Source of the DNA: an uncultured Methanomethylovorans sp.
GTDB taxonomy: Archaea; Halobacteriota; Methanosarcinia; Methanosarcinales; Methanosarcinaceae
Reading direction: 5' to 3'
Assembly: GCF_963678545.1 (NCBI RefSeq)
Contig: NZ_OY782870.1
Location: 1,054,001 to 1,118,000, forward strand
Length of the DNA stretch: 64,000 nucleotides
In this document: positions 36,058 through 46,424 of the stretch, one piece after another
Layout of the letters: every line of letters starts with the position of its first letter
Numbering within the stretch: position 1 is the stretch's first letter
Made by a program: the position numbers and the translations under genes
The notes under the pieces: generated by a model
Told to the model about the DNA's origin: nothing
Database searches by the model: none
Seen by the model: the letters and a program-made list of their open reading frames with translations, nothing else

Positions 36058-37539
36058 CTACTCTAAAATAATTTTTATCCAATCTACAGGAACACTGACC
36101 TTATTGGAACCATCAGATTGTTCAATATTTGTAGAGAAATCGAGCATATTGTTTTTTATATAAAGGTCAGTAGTTTTCCATTCTGTTTCAGCTGTTATCC
36201 ATCCATTCTCTGATTTTATGGATTGTTTTTTCATCATTACATAATCAACATTATTTTTCTCAAGCCAATTAAAATCATTATTTAAGGATAAAACCTTGCA
36301 CTTCATAGGATCGAAATAGGAACTTTCGGTAAATGAATAATACATCTTTGACTTGATGTGTAGGTCCCCGGCAGGAATATCCATTTTCTGCATGTCTTTT
36401 GCAGACCTTATTTGTCCATTTTGTGTAACTGCGATTTTATCGATTGTTATATTGTATGTTGAATTACCACTGCTGACTTCTATTGTTTGAAGTCCATCTT
36501 CGTGCAGAGTTATAAAGTCAACAGCTTGATCATTATTAGTTGAAAAGAATAGTTTGGTCGGAGTATATGCGAACACATTGTTCTCTGCAATCAGTTTATC
36601 ACTGGAGACTTGCAGGTCTCTGATCAATGTATCATCATTTGCATCTATTATTATTTTGTATGTTCCAGTATTCAGGCCAGTGGCTTGGATATGGGATCTC
36701 TGTGTTTCTTTCAGACCTCGATGATCTGTTATATCGCCATCATCTGGAATTATAGCAGATTTTACAGTTTCTCCTGTGGTGGACACAATTTTGATTGTTA
36801 TATTGTCTGATCCATTGTACCAGTTTAGATCCTGTTTTTCAATGTCTACTGAAAGTTCATTTCCATACACATACGTCAAAAACGTATGTTTCCCTCTTAA
36901 TGTTGTATTCAATGTTGCATTGAATATTGAATTATTATAACCTGAAAGTTCTTCAGTTCCAGGGAATAAACTAATGGATGGTTGGATAGCTATAGTTTCG
37001 TCAGGTTGAATTTTTGAAAAGAAGTCTGCAACATTTGATCTTTCAGCAGTTTCACAATTTAATGAATAAATGGAAATATCATTATCAGAGTATATTTCAC
37101 TGTATTCTTCATCTAATTGTCTTTGGAATGGATCATACAGCAGATTCCATTTGTAGTTCCATTGGGGAGCACTGTGTGCACCCAATTTAAATATAGATCC
37201 TTTTGGAAGATTATCTTTGAAACGAATTTGGACCTTTATTAGTGAAGCATCATTGATCTTTGGCTCTTTTAATTGAAAATAAACAAAACGATCAGTAAAG
37301 TTCCTTAAGTTGATTTTCTCATTTCCAATGTTATCTTTCAAAGGTTCTGATATCCTCTCTTCGGGGCCAATGAGTTTAACATCTCTCACCATATCTGTTC
37401 TAGAGCCCACGTTTATAACATATGATCCATCATTTTCTTCAATCTGTGTAGATTGGATATTCATCATTAACAAGTAAGAGAACAAAATCAGTGGAATTAG
37501 CAGATGGACCTTGTTAAAGTTCATGCGGAGCTCCATCAA
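36058..37539 (-). CDS. Secreted protein sharing a domain with the 1129-residue neighbour
   Basis: A 493-residue protein with an N-terminal signal anchor (about 10-27). The region about residues 195-360 (LRGKHTFLTYVYGNELSVDI, KQDLNWYNGSDNI, DFITLHEDGLQTIEVSSGN) is homologous to the upstream part of the 1129-residue protein. Many N-x-S/T sites. The family is unrecognised; probably extracellular. It ends eight bases before the start of the downstream large gene and overlaps the preceding 139-residue gene by four bases. Confidence 0.6.
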   Translation of the reverse strand: MMELRMNFNKVHLLIPLILFSYLLMMNIQSTQIEENDGSYVINVGSRTDMVRDVKLIGPEERISEPLKDNIGNEKINLRNFTDRFVYFQLKEPKINDASLIKVQIRFKDNLPKGSIFKLGAHSAPQWNYKWNLLYDPFQRQLDEEYSEIYSDNDISIYSLNCETAERSNVADFFSKIQPDETIAIQPSISLFPGTEELSGYNNSIFNATLNTTLRGKHTFLTYVYGNELSVDIEKQDLNWYNGSDNITIKIVSTTGETVKSAIIPDDGDITDHRGLKETQRSHIQATGLNTGTYKIIIDANDDTLIRDLQVSSDKLIAENNVFAYTPTKLFFSTNNDQAVDFITLHEDGLQTIEVSSGNSTYNITIDKIAVTQNGQIRSAKDMQKMDIPAGDLHIKSKMYYSFTESSYFDPMKCKVLSLNNDFNWLEKNNVDYVMMKKQSIKSENGWITAETEWKTTDLYIKNNMLDFSTNIEQSDGSNKVSVPVDWIKIILE

Positions 37540-37955
37540 GTTATTACTATGTTATTTGATATCGAATGGATTTCAGTTGTTCCTTTTTTTTGCATGCAGA
37601 GCGTCACAGTATGATTGCCCTTATTCATCATAGAAGAGTCAATGCTGATTTTCAGCTCAGATCTTTCTATGTCTTCAGACAAGTCTTCACTTCCTGATCC
37701 GTAACCATATTTGTAGGGTGATACTCCTTCAATGGCTATGCCTAATTTTTCGCTGTATTTTTCATTTCTATCAAACATAGTTCCGGTTTTTGAAGCTCCA
37801 TCTATTTTTAATGATACATTCCAGTCTTCCAGCTCTTTTGAGGTTAGGCCGTTTTCAGCTACTAAAAAGAAAGTGATCATATCTCCTTTTTTGTAAGTAT
37901 CAGAAAGCCCTTTGATTTTAAGTTCCTCTGCATGTACCATACTTACTAACAGCAC
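37536..37955 (-). CDS. Secreted protein of unknown function, start uncertain
   Basis: At least 139 residues, from a GTG at 37955. The codons upstream continue in frame with a hydrophobic stretch (SSILTVAIILIVLLVSMVHA), clearly a signal peptide. No ATG, GTG or TTG lies at its beginning. AAGGAG on the minus strand near 38022 suggests that translation starts there. The mature part (LKIKGLSDTYKKGDMITF) looks like one beta-sandwich domain. First gene of the operon with the two larger secreted proteins. Confidence 0.5.
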   Translation of the reverse strand: MLLVSMVHAEELKIKGLSDTYKKGDMITFFLVAENGLTSKELEDWNVSLKIDGASKTGTMFDRNEKYSEKLGIAIEGVSPYKYGYGSGSEDLSEDIERSELKISIDSSMMNKGNHTVTLCMQKKGTTEIHSISNNIVIT

Positions 37956-38160
37956 TATTAGAATAATTGCAACTGTAAGGATAGAACTATAATACGCATT
38001 CCTTTTGGTATGCTTCTCCTTATGGATGGTATTCCCCTCATTAAATAAGTTAAATTTAATATATCTATATTAATCTAAATTATCTTATATATATCTACTG
38101 TTCAGGTCAAACTAAAAACAGGAGGTATTGGCCATTGTTACAGTATGTAACTAACAATAC

Positions 38161-38445
38161 TCACTCGTCCTTTGATCTTACAATCTTATATCTTCTGAAA
38201 AGAATAATACACAATGCAGCGGCTGTTAACAAAATGATTACATAAAAGGAATTTTCAAAATTAATCCTTATCCCCAGGAGATTGAACATAAAAAATAAGC
38301 TAAGGGGTACCATGACAAGAGAAAGGCCTAAAGAAAGTGCAATCCTTTCTATCATATCTATCTCTTTTTCAAATAATGCGTAAGTCCATGCTAATCCTGG
38401 TAAAAATAGTACTAGTAGTGAACCAGCAAGCATTTGGAGGTTCAT
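38161..38445 (-). CDS. Short DUF1616-like membrane protein
   Basis: A 94-residue protein with three hydrophobic segments. The stretch LAGSLLVLFLPGLAWTYALF followed by IERIALSLGLSLVMVPL is the N-terminal signature of archaeal DUF1616 proteins. Full-length members are much longer, so this is a short or truncated form. Its ATG overlaps the stop of the preceding gene by four bases. Confidence 0.55.
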   Translation of the reverse strand: MNLQMLAGSLLVLFLPGLAWTYALFEKEIDMIERIALSLGLSLVMVPLSLFFMFNLLGIRINFENSFYVIILLTAAALCIILFRRYKIVRSKDE

Positions 38446-38930
38446 TTATTCTCCAAATTCTTCTTTTGTTGTTTACCTGTTTTGTTATTTCCACTCAAGC
38501 CATTGAGTTCAAAATCGCAGAAAATCAATGAAACAGTCAGTAGAAGCATGCCTAACAGGATAGCTACCTCATTAACTATGCTTGTAGCATGGGATAACTT
38601 ATACTCTACCGCAAATAATCCAACGATAGCTATCACAATAGCCAGAATAATATGTATAATATTGGAACTCTGTTTGTTTCGTTTCTGATCTCTAACTCCT
38701 TCTTTAAATAACAGGAGATCTGCTAGGCCGGAAATAATTGCGGGTATTACTATGTATCTCACATCAAAATATATGGATACGCTATGTGGCCAGATGCTTT
38801 CCATCAGGAACAACAGAAGCATTGTTATAAAAAGCGTTGAGAACAATTTGTGGCTAAACACCACTAGTTTGTCCTGATTCGCAATACTTTTTGAAGATCT
38901 GGACATATCTTTTACCTTAATATATTTCAT
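38442..38930 (-). CDS. Small polytopic membrane protein
   Basis: A 162-residue protein with four hydrophobic segments (about 30-50, 55-75, 90-110 and 120-140) and charged ends. Family not recognised. It overlaps its upstream and downstream neighbours by four bases each (ATGA type), so it is translationally coupled to the membrane glycosyltransferase before it. Confidence 0.55.
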   Translation of the reverse strand: MKYIKVKDMSRSSKSIANQDKLVVFSHKLFSTLFITMLLLFLMESIWPHSVSIYFDVRYIVIPAIISGLADLLLFKEGVRDQKRNKQSSNIIHIILAIVIAIVGLFAVEYKLSHATSIVNEVAILLGMLLLTVSLIFCDFELNGLSGNNKTGKQQKKNLENK

Positions 38931-40531
38931 TGAACAGGTCCGGTATATCTGTAAATCTTACTTTTGTCGTTTCTTATCAATTGGAATTCGTTGCCCGAGT
39001 ACTTGCTGAGTTCTATATTTTCTATATTCATCGAATGATATATATAAATATCCTTGTCATATTTTGACATGAATTCTGCACCTTGCTTTGAATCAGATGT
39101 TCTGAGGAAATCATCCCAGTCTTCTTGTGTATTTATGTCCCAGTGAAAAAGTCCCGGAGCTATCACAGGGTGTTTTCCCCATCCGAGAACCCAAGGTGCA
39201 TCATATGCAGTTGTAAGGATGTATCTTTGTGGCCTGATATTGTCAGCCATCCATTGAATATCCAAAAGGTCACTATCAGATATAAGCCTACTATTATCTG
39301 CCATTTGGCTATGCAGGAGCAGACTTCCAGTGAACATTATTAACAAAAGGATTATTTTTCCATATGCCATTAGCTCTTTTTTTTGTTCAAAGACTATTCT
39401 TTGAATGCAACCTCCCGCTAGTACTATCAGGAGAATGTCAAGTGTTGCAAGGTATCTTCTGAAAAAAACAATTTTGAATATTACCAATGCACTGGTAATC
39501 AGTGTGAAGTAAAATAAAGGGTCCCTTTTTTTATTCAAAAACATGTAAATAAAGCCTAGGATACCGAATGTGATGTAAGGGAATGATAAATACCCATATT
39601 TCGAGAAAGACAAAAAAGTTCCTCCCTGGGTGTTTACATTGTTAGTGAGGTTGCTTAAAGCAACACTGAGCAAACCATTCAGCATGGAAACAACAAGTTC
39701 CATTCTGGGTATACAGAAAGGTAGTATCAGCAAAGCGGCTATGATGCCGGTCAAGTATATTTTTGGATTTTTTGTTTCCAGCAGCAAGCATAGCAACACT
39801 AAAGACAAAAGAAGAAAATGTGGTTGATGGTAGATACTCAAAGCAGCATAAATGATAGCTGTAGTTATGTATCTTTCCTTTTGCAGCAAAATTATGGCTA
39901 TTAACATAAGGAAAAGCCCAATTATATTCTTTAGGTATGAGTATTCAAAAAGCACATACTGGGTTGCAGACAGTAGGTAGATAACCGTAGAAATAACTGC
40001 ACCTCTCTCGCTGGAAATCTGTTTTGATACGGCGAACACAGGAAAAGCCATTAATCCACATACCAATGGCGTAAAAATCTTTATAATCTCGGTAGATCTA
40101 AAACCTGCAACCACATACAGTATATCGCTAAGTAGGACTATTCCCTGAGGGAACATTTCTTTGAACCATTGGGGCAATGTGCTTTCAGGAATACCGGGGA
40201 GATTTGAGATATATGTATCAAAGCCATATTTATACAGGCCTGGATCATATCCCGGTGGTACATTTGTCCAAAAATATGGGTAATAGCGAATGAAAACAGA
40301 CAATGTGAATACGGATGCAAGTCCTATCCAGAGGATCCTGTTATCAACATTTCCTTTATTTCTCTCCCTGTTCATATCTCTAATAATAGGTATTCCCATT
40401 ATGGGGAGGATAAGTATCAATATTTGTATCTTTAGTTCATGAGAACCGATGAGTATACTGAATATTGTTAATAGTAAAGATATTACTATAAGTTTTAGGA
40501 ATATTTTTTTACAAATCTCATCTATGTTCAT
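38927..40531 (-). CDS. Polytopic GT-C-like membrane glycosyltransferase
   Basis: A 534-residue protein with about twelve hydrophobic segments and an outward C-terminal tail. The loop YPYFWTNVPPGYDPGLYKYG carries an acidic/aromatic GT-C motif like that of GT39-type enzymes. It lacks the WWDYG-type motif of AglB/STT3, so it is not taken as an oligosaccharyltransferase. First gene of the leftward run in this locus, divergent from the flippase gene. Confidence 0.65.
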   Translation of the reverse strand: MNIDEICKKIFLKLIVISLLLTIFSILIGSHELKIQILILILPIMGIPIIRDMNRERNKGNVDNRILWIGLASVFTLSVFIRYYPYFWTNVPPGYDPGLYKYGFDTYISNLPGIPESTLPQWFKEMFPQGIVLLSDILYVVAGFRSTEIIKIFTPLVCGLMAFPVFAVSKQISSERGAVISTVIYLLSATQYVLFEYSYLKNIIGLFLMLIAIILLQKERYITTAIIYAALSIYHQPHFLLLSLVLLCLLLETKNPKIYLTGIIAALLILPFCIPRMELVVSMLNGLLSVALSNLTNNVNTQGGTFLSFSKYGYLSFPYITFGILGFIYMFLNKKRDPLFYFTLITSALVIFKIVFFRRYLATLDILLIVLAGGCIQRIVFEQKKELMAYGKIILLLIMFTGSLLLHSQMADNSRLISDSDLLDIQWMADNIRPQRYILTTAYDAPWVLGWGKHPVIAPGLFHWDINTQEDWDDFLRTSDSKQGAEFMSKYDKDIYIYHSMNIENIELSKYSGNEFQLIRNDKSKIYRYTGPVQ

Positions 40532-40675
40532 CTGATCTCACTGTATCCCTATGTACATGTATTTCTGTAGAGAAAGCAGTCAAGTTTATAAATTATTGCA
40601 ACATTTACATATATCTCATAGCATAAAAATCCTATTTTTCGGATACACAACATATAGATATATTAAAAGGTAAAA

Positions 40676-41923
40676 ATGAAGCAGAGTTTAAGGCATGGAA
40701 CTATCTATCTAATAGCAGCTCAGGTCTCTTTTGTCCTCTCTGGCTATGCGACGCATATCGGATTGGGTAGATTTCTAGGCCCTGCAGATTATGGTATATA
40801 TGCTGTTGTTATTTCTCTTATGACAATGGTGAATCTGATCCTTTCAACGGGTATACCACAGGCTGTATCCAAATATGTGGCACACCAGGATGGGAATGAA
40901 TTACATGTTAAGAAAACTGCGCAAAATATGCAATTAATATTTAGTTTAGTTCTATTCCTAATTTACTACTATTTCGCCGACCAGTTAGCTATCATGTTGA
41001 ATGATCCGGGCCTTACTCCATATCTTCGGCTTTCTTCCCTTATTGTTCCGGCATATGCATTGCAAGCCCTGTATATTGGCTATTTCAACGGATTAAAAGA
41101 GTATGGTAAACAATCCCTTGTGATCATTCTCTATTCAGTTTTTAAAGTAGTGTTCATACTCGGGTTTGCAGTAACCTCTTATGCACTTTATGGTGCAATA
41201 ACTGGTTTTATCATCTCATCAGTAGCTGTTCTGGTTTTGGGATTCTTCTTTGTTCGTTCAACAGATAAAAAGTTCTACATGTCATCTAATGAACGCAGTA
41301 TGATCTCTGCAAGGACAATATTGGATTTTGCAACCCCCATTATATTTTATTCAGTTGCTACAAACTTAATTATGAGCTTTGATCTTTTCTTTGTTAAAGC
41401 TTATCTTACAGATATGGATGTAGGTATTTATTCTGCCGTATCGACCATCTCAAAAGTGCCATTTTACATCATTGCAGGTATATACGGTGCTTTATTCCCT
41501 GCAATTTCAAGTATGTCAGTACATAATGACAGGTCACAGATGACCATGCATATTATCAAATCAGTGAAATATTCCATGCTTGTACTTGTTCCTTCTACTT
41601 TATTCGTAGTTATTTTTTCGAGACAAGTGTTAATCTCCCTTTTTTCTGAACAATATTCAGCAGGTTCAACTTCATTGGGAGTCCTGACAATAGCTATGGG
41701 CTTCTTTGGTTTGTTCTCTCTCTTCACTACTGTGATAAATGGAATCGGACAGCCACGGGTTTCAATGTTTATGAGTTTGATTGTTCTTGTGCTTGATATT
41801 ATCCTTAACCAATTGTTCATACCTACGTATGGAGTAGTTGGTGCAGCTATAGCCACATGTATATCTTGCTTGCTTGGACTTGTTATATCGTTCTTATATG
41901 TATACAGAAAATACAATCATTAA
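40676..41923 (+). CDS. Polysaccharide/lipid-linked oligosaccharide flippase (Wzx-like, MOP superfamily)
   Basis: A 415-residue protein with about twelve membrane segments. LGRFLGPADYGIYAVVISLM near residue 30 and SLIVPAYALQALYIGYFNGL are typical of RfbX/Wzx flippases, which move lipid-linked glycans across the membrane. AAAGGT just before the ATG acts as ribosome-binding site, and TATA-like ATATAGATATATT lies upstream. Confidence 0.88.
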   Translation: MKQSLRHGTIYLIAAQVSFVLSGYATHIGLGRFLGPADYGIYAVVISLMTMVNLILSTGIPQAVSKYVAHQDGNELHVKKTAQNMQLIFSLVLFLIYYYFADQLAIMLNDPGLTPYLRLSSLIVPAYALQALYIGYFNGLKEYGKQSLVIILYSVFKVVFILGFAVTSYALYGAITGFIISSVAVLVLGFFFVRSTDKKFYMSSNERSMISARTILDFATPIIFYSVATNLIMSFDLFFVKAYLTDMDVGIYSAVSTISKVPFYIIAGIYGALFPAISSMSVHNDRSQMTMHIIKSVKYSMLVLVPSTLFVVIFSRQVLISLFSEQYSAGSTSLGVLTIAMGFFGLFSLFTTVINGIGQPRVSMFMSLIVLVLDIILNQLFIPTYGVVGAAIATCISCLLGLVISFLYVYRKYNH

Positions 41924-41934
41924 AAGGAATTTTT

Positions 41935-42495
41935 ATGTCTGGACTTTCTCTAATTAAACTTGGGATAGGCAAAACTTTGGAGGAGCTCTACCTATATACG
42001 TTCCTTTTTCTGGCGAATCTGTTTCCAGACCTGAGTGTATGTTCTATTTTGAGAAGTTTATTTCTCAAGCCGATTGCAAGCGTTGGGAGTAGTACGCGCA
42101 TCCGTAAGAATATTTATATTAATTCATTCAGGAAACTTTCCATTGGAAAAAACTGTTTTATAAACCGTGGTGTGCAGTTTGATTGTTCTGGTCCAATTTC
42201 AATAGGAAATAACTGTTCCATCGGTTTTAATGCATTAGTAACTACAAGTACTCATCTGGAAAAGGATCATGTAGCTGAAGATGGCCGTACTTTCATGGGC
42301 GAACCTGTAACTATCGGTAATGGTGTATGGATCGGAGCAAATTCCACTATACTTCCAGGTACCGAAATCGGAGACTATTGCATTATAGCTGCAGGTGCTG
42401 TAGTTAAAGGCAAACTCGAACCCCATGGTGTGTATGCAGGGGTACCTGCAAAACGCATTCGGGATACGCAGGGTATTGCAGAAAAAAGGATTTGA
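41935..42495 (+). CDS. Hexapeptide-repeat acyltransferase (LbH family)
   Basis: A 186-residue left-handed beta-helix transferase. Hexapeptide repeats run from about residue 60 to 165 (ISIGNNCSIGFNALVTTSTH, VTIGNGVWIGANSTILPGTE, YCIIAAGAVVKG) and it ends with the common PHGVYAGVPAKRIR. It probably acetylates a sugar of the surface glycan. The reading frame is open from 41857, but AAAGGAAT before ATG 41935 sets the start. Confidence 0.88.
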   Translation: MSGLSLIKLGIGKTLEELYLYTFLFLANLFPDLSVCSILRSLFLKPIASVGSSTRIRKNIYINSFRKLSIGKNCFINRGVQFDCSGPISIGNNCSIGFNALVTTSTHLEKDHVAEDGRTFMGEPVTIGNGVWIGANSTILPGTEIGDYCIIAAGAVVKGKLEPHGVYAGVPAKRIRDTQGIAEKRI

Positions 42496-42502
42496 TGGTC
42501 GA

Positions 42503-44062
42503 TTATTTAACCTTCTCTACTTTCCAAACCATATTATCCTTAGCTACAGATGTCAGTTTATACTTTTTATTCTTTTTTAAATGTTGGAACAGTTCGGTAG
42601 CTTCTTTTGTAACATAAACCGGAACTCCATCGGATAGCATTTTATCTATAAGCGGCACCAGGTCCTTCTCTATATTTGCACCCGTATACCAATATGCCAT
42701 GTCAGGTTGTGCTCTGAGTTCTGCTTCTGTCCTATAGATGGCTACATGCCGTTCCGTCATGAAAACCTTATCTAATGCTCTGGTGAAAATAACGGCATTT
42801 TCAGGTGTATTGGTAACTATTTGCCGGTTCAGATCTCCCCACATATTTAACCTATCTTTCGTTTTTATCAAATTCTTGTCGCTTTCAAATATCATAGTTG
42901 TTGAGGTGAGCACTATAAGCAGTAAAAGCAAAGCGACTATTCGCGAATTGTCTTGTCTCTTTAAAAAACGGGTTAGAAATACAGCAGCAAATATGCTCAT
43001 TATTGCATAGTTAATCACAAAATAACGCGCCATGGAAGAATCAATGGAAACGGCCTCAAATCCCCAAGTTTCGCCTCTAAATCCATAAAGGCCAAAGAAA
43101 AGCAAGAATAGCTCAATGAAGAAAAGTGCAAAGAACCATTGCATTTTGTCCTTTGAAAAATATACCGATATAACCCCAAAGAAGGCAAGAACAAACAGCA
43201 GAGGTGGATAACCCACAATGTACTCAATAAAAGAGTCTGCATAAAATCCCAGGTTGTTCATGAGATATTCAAGTTGGTATCCTATTCCTCCTCCTCCTGT
43301 ATTGATATCCACGGTTTGTGCATTAAGGGAAGAATTGGATATTGTCCACAAGATACGCAGTATCAAGAAAATACTCACAAATATGGTTATCTCTTTCAAT
43401 TGTATCTTTCTGGTAAATCCCCATCTTGCTGCAATAAGTCCTATTAATATCGATCCAAATATGACTATTTCTGAGGTCCTGGTAAAAACAGCATACAAAC
43501 AGAACAAACCAGCACATCCGATGTATACGTTCTTTCCGGTTTTAATGCCTTTGTGGAAACAATAAAGAGCAATGATCGAAAAGGTCACTGCAGGAATATT
43601 GCTGTAATACATATTGGAAAAGAACACGTATGAGGGATTAAGTCCCCAGATCAGCGCTGCAATTATTGCAGTTTTGTCATCGAATATATTTCTTACAAGC
43701 AGATATAAGAACAGTACGCCTGCACACCCTGCCAAGGGTACTATGTAATCTAAAAAGCCATACAACCTTGCGGTGGCCAACAACATCTGAAAGCCAACAT
43801 ATGGTCCAATATAGTTATTTCCTCCAATATCGATCGAGTTTCTTGGCCTGAAATAACTGACATTATATTTCTCATTCATTTCAGAATGCCATACAAAAGA
43901 TGACTCTTCTACAATGATCTTTGAAAAGATCAAAGGCAGATTCTCATCAGGGCTGTCAGCTACCCTGTAGTTAACCTCACTGTTAACATAGGTATAATAG
44001 TTGAAAAGTAATGCCAGCAGCAGAATCACTGCAATAGTTGATAGATTGCCTTTAAGCTTCAT
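42503..44062 (-). CDS. Polytopic GT39-like membrane glycosyltransferase
   Basis: A 519-residue protein with about eleven hydrophobic segments. The first outer loop contains YRVADSPDENLPLIFSKIIV with acidic residues, and ALIWGLNPSYVFFSNMYYSN follows in the style of ArnT/PMT enzymes. A short outward tail closes it. It overlaps the epimerase gene by four bases, so the two are cotranscribed. Confidence 0.72.
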   Translation of the reverse strand: MKLKGNLSTIAVILLLALLFNYYTYVNSEVNYRVADSPDENLPLIFSKIIVEESSFVWHSEMNEKYNVSYFRPRNSIDIGGNNYIGPYVGFQMLLATARLYGFLDYIVPLAGCAGVLFLYLLVRNIFDDKTAIIAALIWGLNPSYVFFSNMYYSNIPAVTFSIIALYCFHKGIKTGKNVYIGCAGLFCLYAVFTRTSEIVIFGSILIGLIAARWGFTRKIQLKEITIFVSIFLILRILWTISNSSLNAQTVDINTGGGGIGYQLEYLMNNLGFYADSFIEYIVGYPPLLFVLAFFGVISVYFSKDKMQWFFALFFIELFLLFFGLYGFRGETWGFEAVSIDSSMARYFVINYAIMSIFAAVFLTRFLKRQDNSRIVALLLLLIVLTSTTMIFESDKNLIKTKDRLNMWGDLNRQIVTNTPENAVIFTRALDKVFMTERHVAIYRTEAELRAQPDMAYWYTGANIEKDLVPLIDKMLSDGVPVYVTKEATELFQHLKKNKKYKLTSVAKDNMVWKVEKVK

Positions 44063-45162
44063 GAGTTCTTCAGGTGCAACATTTTTTCGACTAATATATC
44101 GACGATTTCCTTAGAAGGACTCTTGAGAGCATTGATGTCTACATCAAAAATATAGTTATTATAGTTCATCAAGAAATCATCTATGATGCTGGCTTCATAT
44201 TTTGAAAGGCAGACATTGGGGTATCCGTTCTGTTCCATAAATCCCCTCATCAAAAGGCAGGGTCTGCTAAGGAAGTAGGATTCTAGTTGTGGTGCTCCGC
44301 CATCGTTTACTATATACTTGCTGTTCTTTATCAGATTGATATTTGTTACATAATCCTGAAGTGGTATCATCTGAAGGTTTTCATATCCCTTTAGTGTTTC
44401 AAGCATATTCGATTTCATAAGCTTGTTTTTTAAAGGCTCATGCATGATCATTAATACTCTTTCGTTTTTCGCGATCTTCTCCACTGTGGACATGATGATA
44501 TCCAATCTTTCTTTTGAATAGAGGTTCTCGACCCTGTGCACATTGACAAGAACATATCCGGGATCAGGTTTGAAGGTGACCTTGTGGGAATTTGCTGTGG
44601 CAAAGCGTATTGCATCGATGACAGTGTTATATCCCAGATTGACAATTTCTCCTTTTACTCCCTGTTTTATTACGTTGTTATATGATTCTTCAGAAGAAGT
44701 AAAAAGGTAGTCAGCCATCCAGTCTATCATTCTTCTGGAAAGCTCTTCTGGAAAGGGATTGAAAATATTATGGGTCCTTTCTCCTGATTCTATATGTGCA
44801 ACCTTGGATCGATGCAGTTTACTAAGAACAGTACCAACAGAAGCAGGTATCGGGTCTCCGTGAATCAGACAAATGTCATTCTTATTCGGCAATCCGTCCT
44901 GTGAGAAAGAGTTGAGTGTCACTTTTGATAGCCAGATTGCCATATCCAGGACATTGGCAACATCTTTGTTATTTTTATTTAGTACAATGTCGGGCTGTTT
45001 CAGGCCAAAAACACCAATGATGTCATACAATATTTTTGTATGTTGGGCAGCATTGATGAAATTGTACTTTATTCCCCTTCTATCCATTTCCAGCATAATG
45101 GGTGCCATTTTTATAAGCTGTCCCTTTGTGCCAACCATAACGTGAAATCTACTCTCGTCCAT
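44059..45162 (-). CDS. UDP-N-acetylglucosamine 2-epimerase family protein
   Basis: A 367-residue GT-B-fold protein of the WecB/NeuC family, which interconverts UDP-GlcNAc and UDP-ManNAc or hydrolyses it. Recognisable stretches are ICLIHGDPIPASVGTVLSKL and HIESGERTHNIFNPFPEELS, with VNVHRVENLYSKERL later. The usual HGDT is HGDP here, and sequence elsewhere is divergent, so the exact substrate is uncertain. Confidence 0.78.
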   Translation of the reverse strand: MDESRFHVMVGTKGQLIKMAPIMLEMDRRGIKYNFINAAQHTKILYDIIGVFGLKQPDIVLNKNNKDVANVLDMAIWLSKVTLNSFSQDGLPNKNDICLIHGDPIPASVGTVLSKLHRSKVAHIESGERTHNIFNPFPEELSRRMIDWMADYLFTSSEESYNNVIKQGVKGEIVNLGYNTVIDAIRFATANSHKVTFKPDPGYVLVNVHRVENLYSKERLDIIMSTVEKIAKNERVLMIMHEPLKNKLMKSNMLETLKGYENLQMIPLQDYVTNINLIKNSKYIVNDGGAPQLESYFLSRPCLLMRGFMEQNGYPNVCLSKYEASIIDDFLMNYNNYIFDVDINALKSPSKEIVDILVEKMLHLKNS

Positions 45163-45274
45163 ATTTTCACTTTATCCTTTACAGGCACTTCCCTCAAAAT
45201 GCCATGTAAATTTAGAGGATGGTGTACTGCCATCCTGTACAAAAAGGTCTAAAAAAGCTAATGATTAACCGGGT

Positions 45275-46267
<993 letters not shown>

Positions 46268-46424
46268 TCAGAAAAGATGTAAAATGTAAGATCTATCTCT
46301 TCATCCCTCAAATTCTACATCCCTAAATTAGAATAAACTTATTTAAAGCTTGGTATTATTATAAAACACAAACACTTTCACTATCCTTGCATCAACATAA
46401 ATAGTAGGGAATTCCTCCTCATCT

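Noticed and set aside
38102..38160. Inverted repeat ATTGTTA/TAACAAT near 38135-38160 as a terminator
   Set aside because: It lies upstream of the minus-strand secreted gene in an AT-rich gap, and weak palindromes of this kind are frequent here; no role can be assigned.
38927..40531. AglB-type oligosaccharyltransferase
   Set aside because: The size and membrane topology are similar, but the conserved WWDYG-like motif and the large C-terminal domain are missing.
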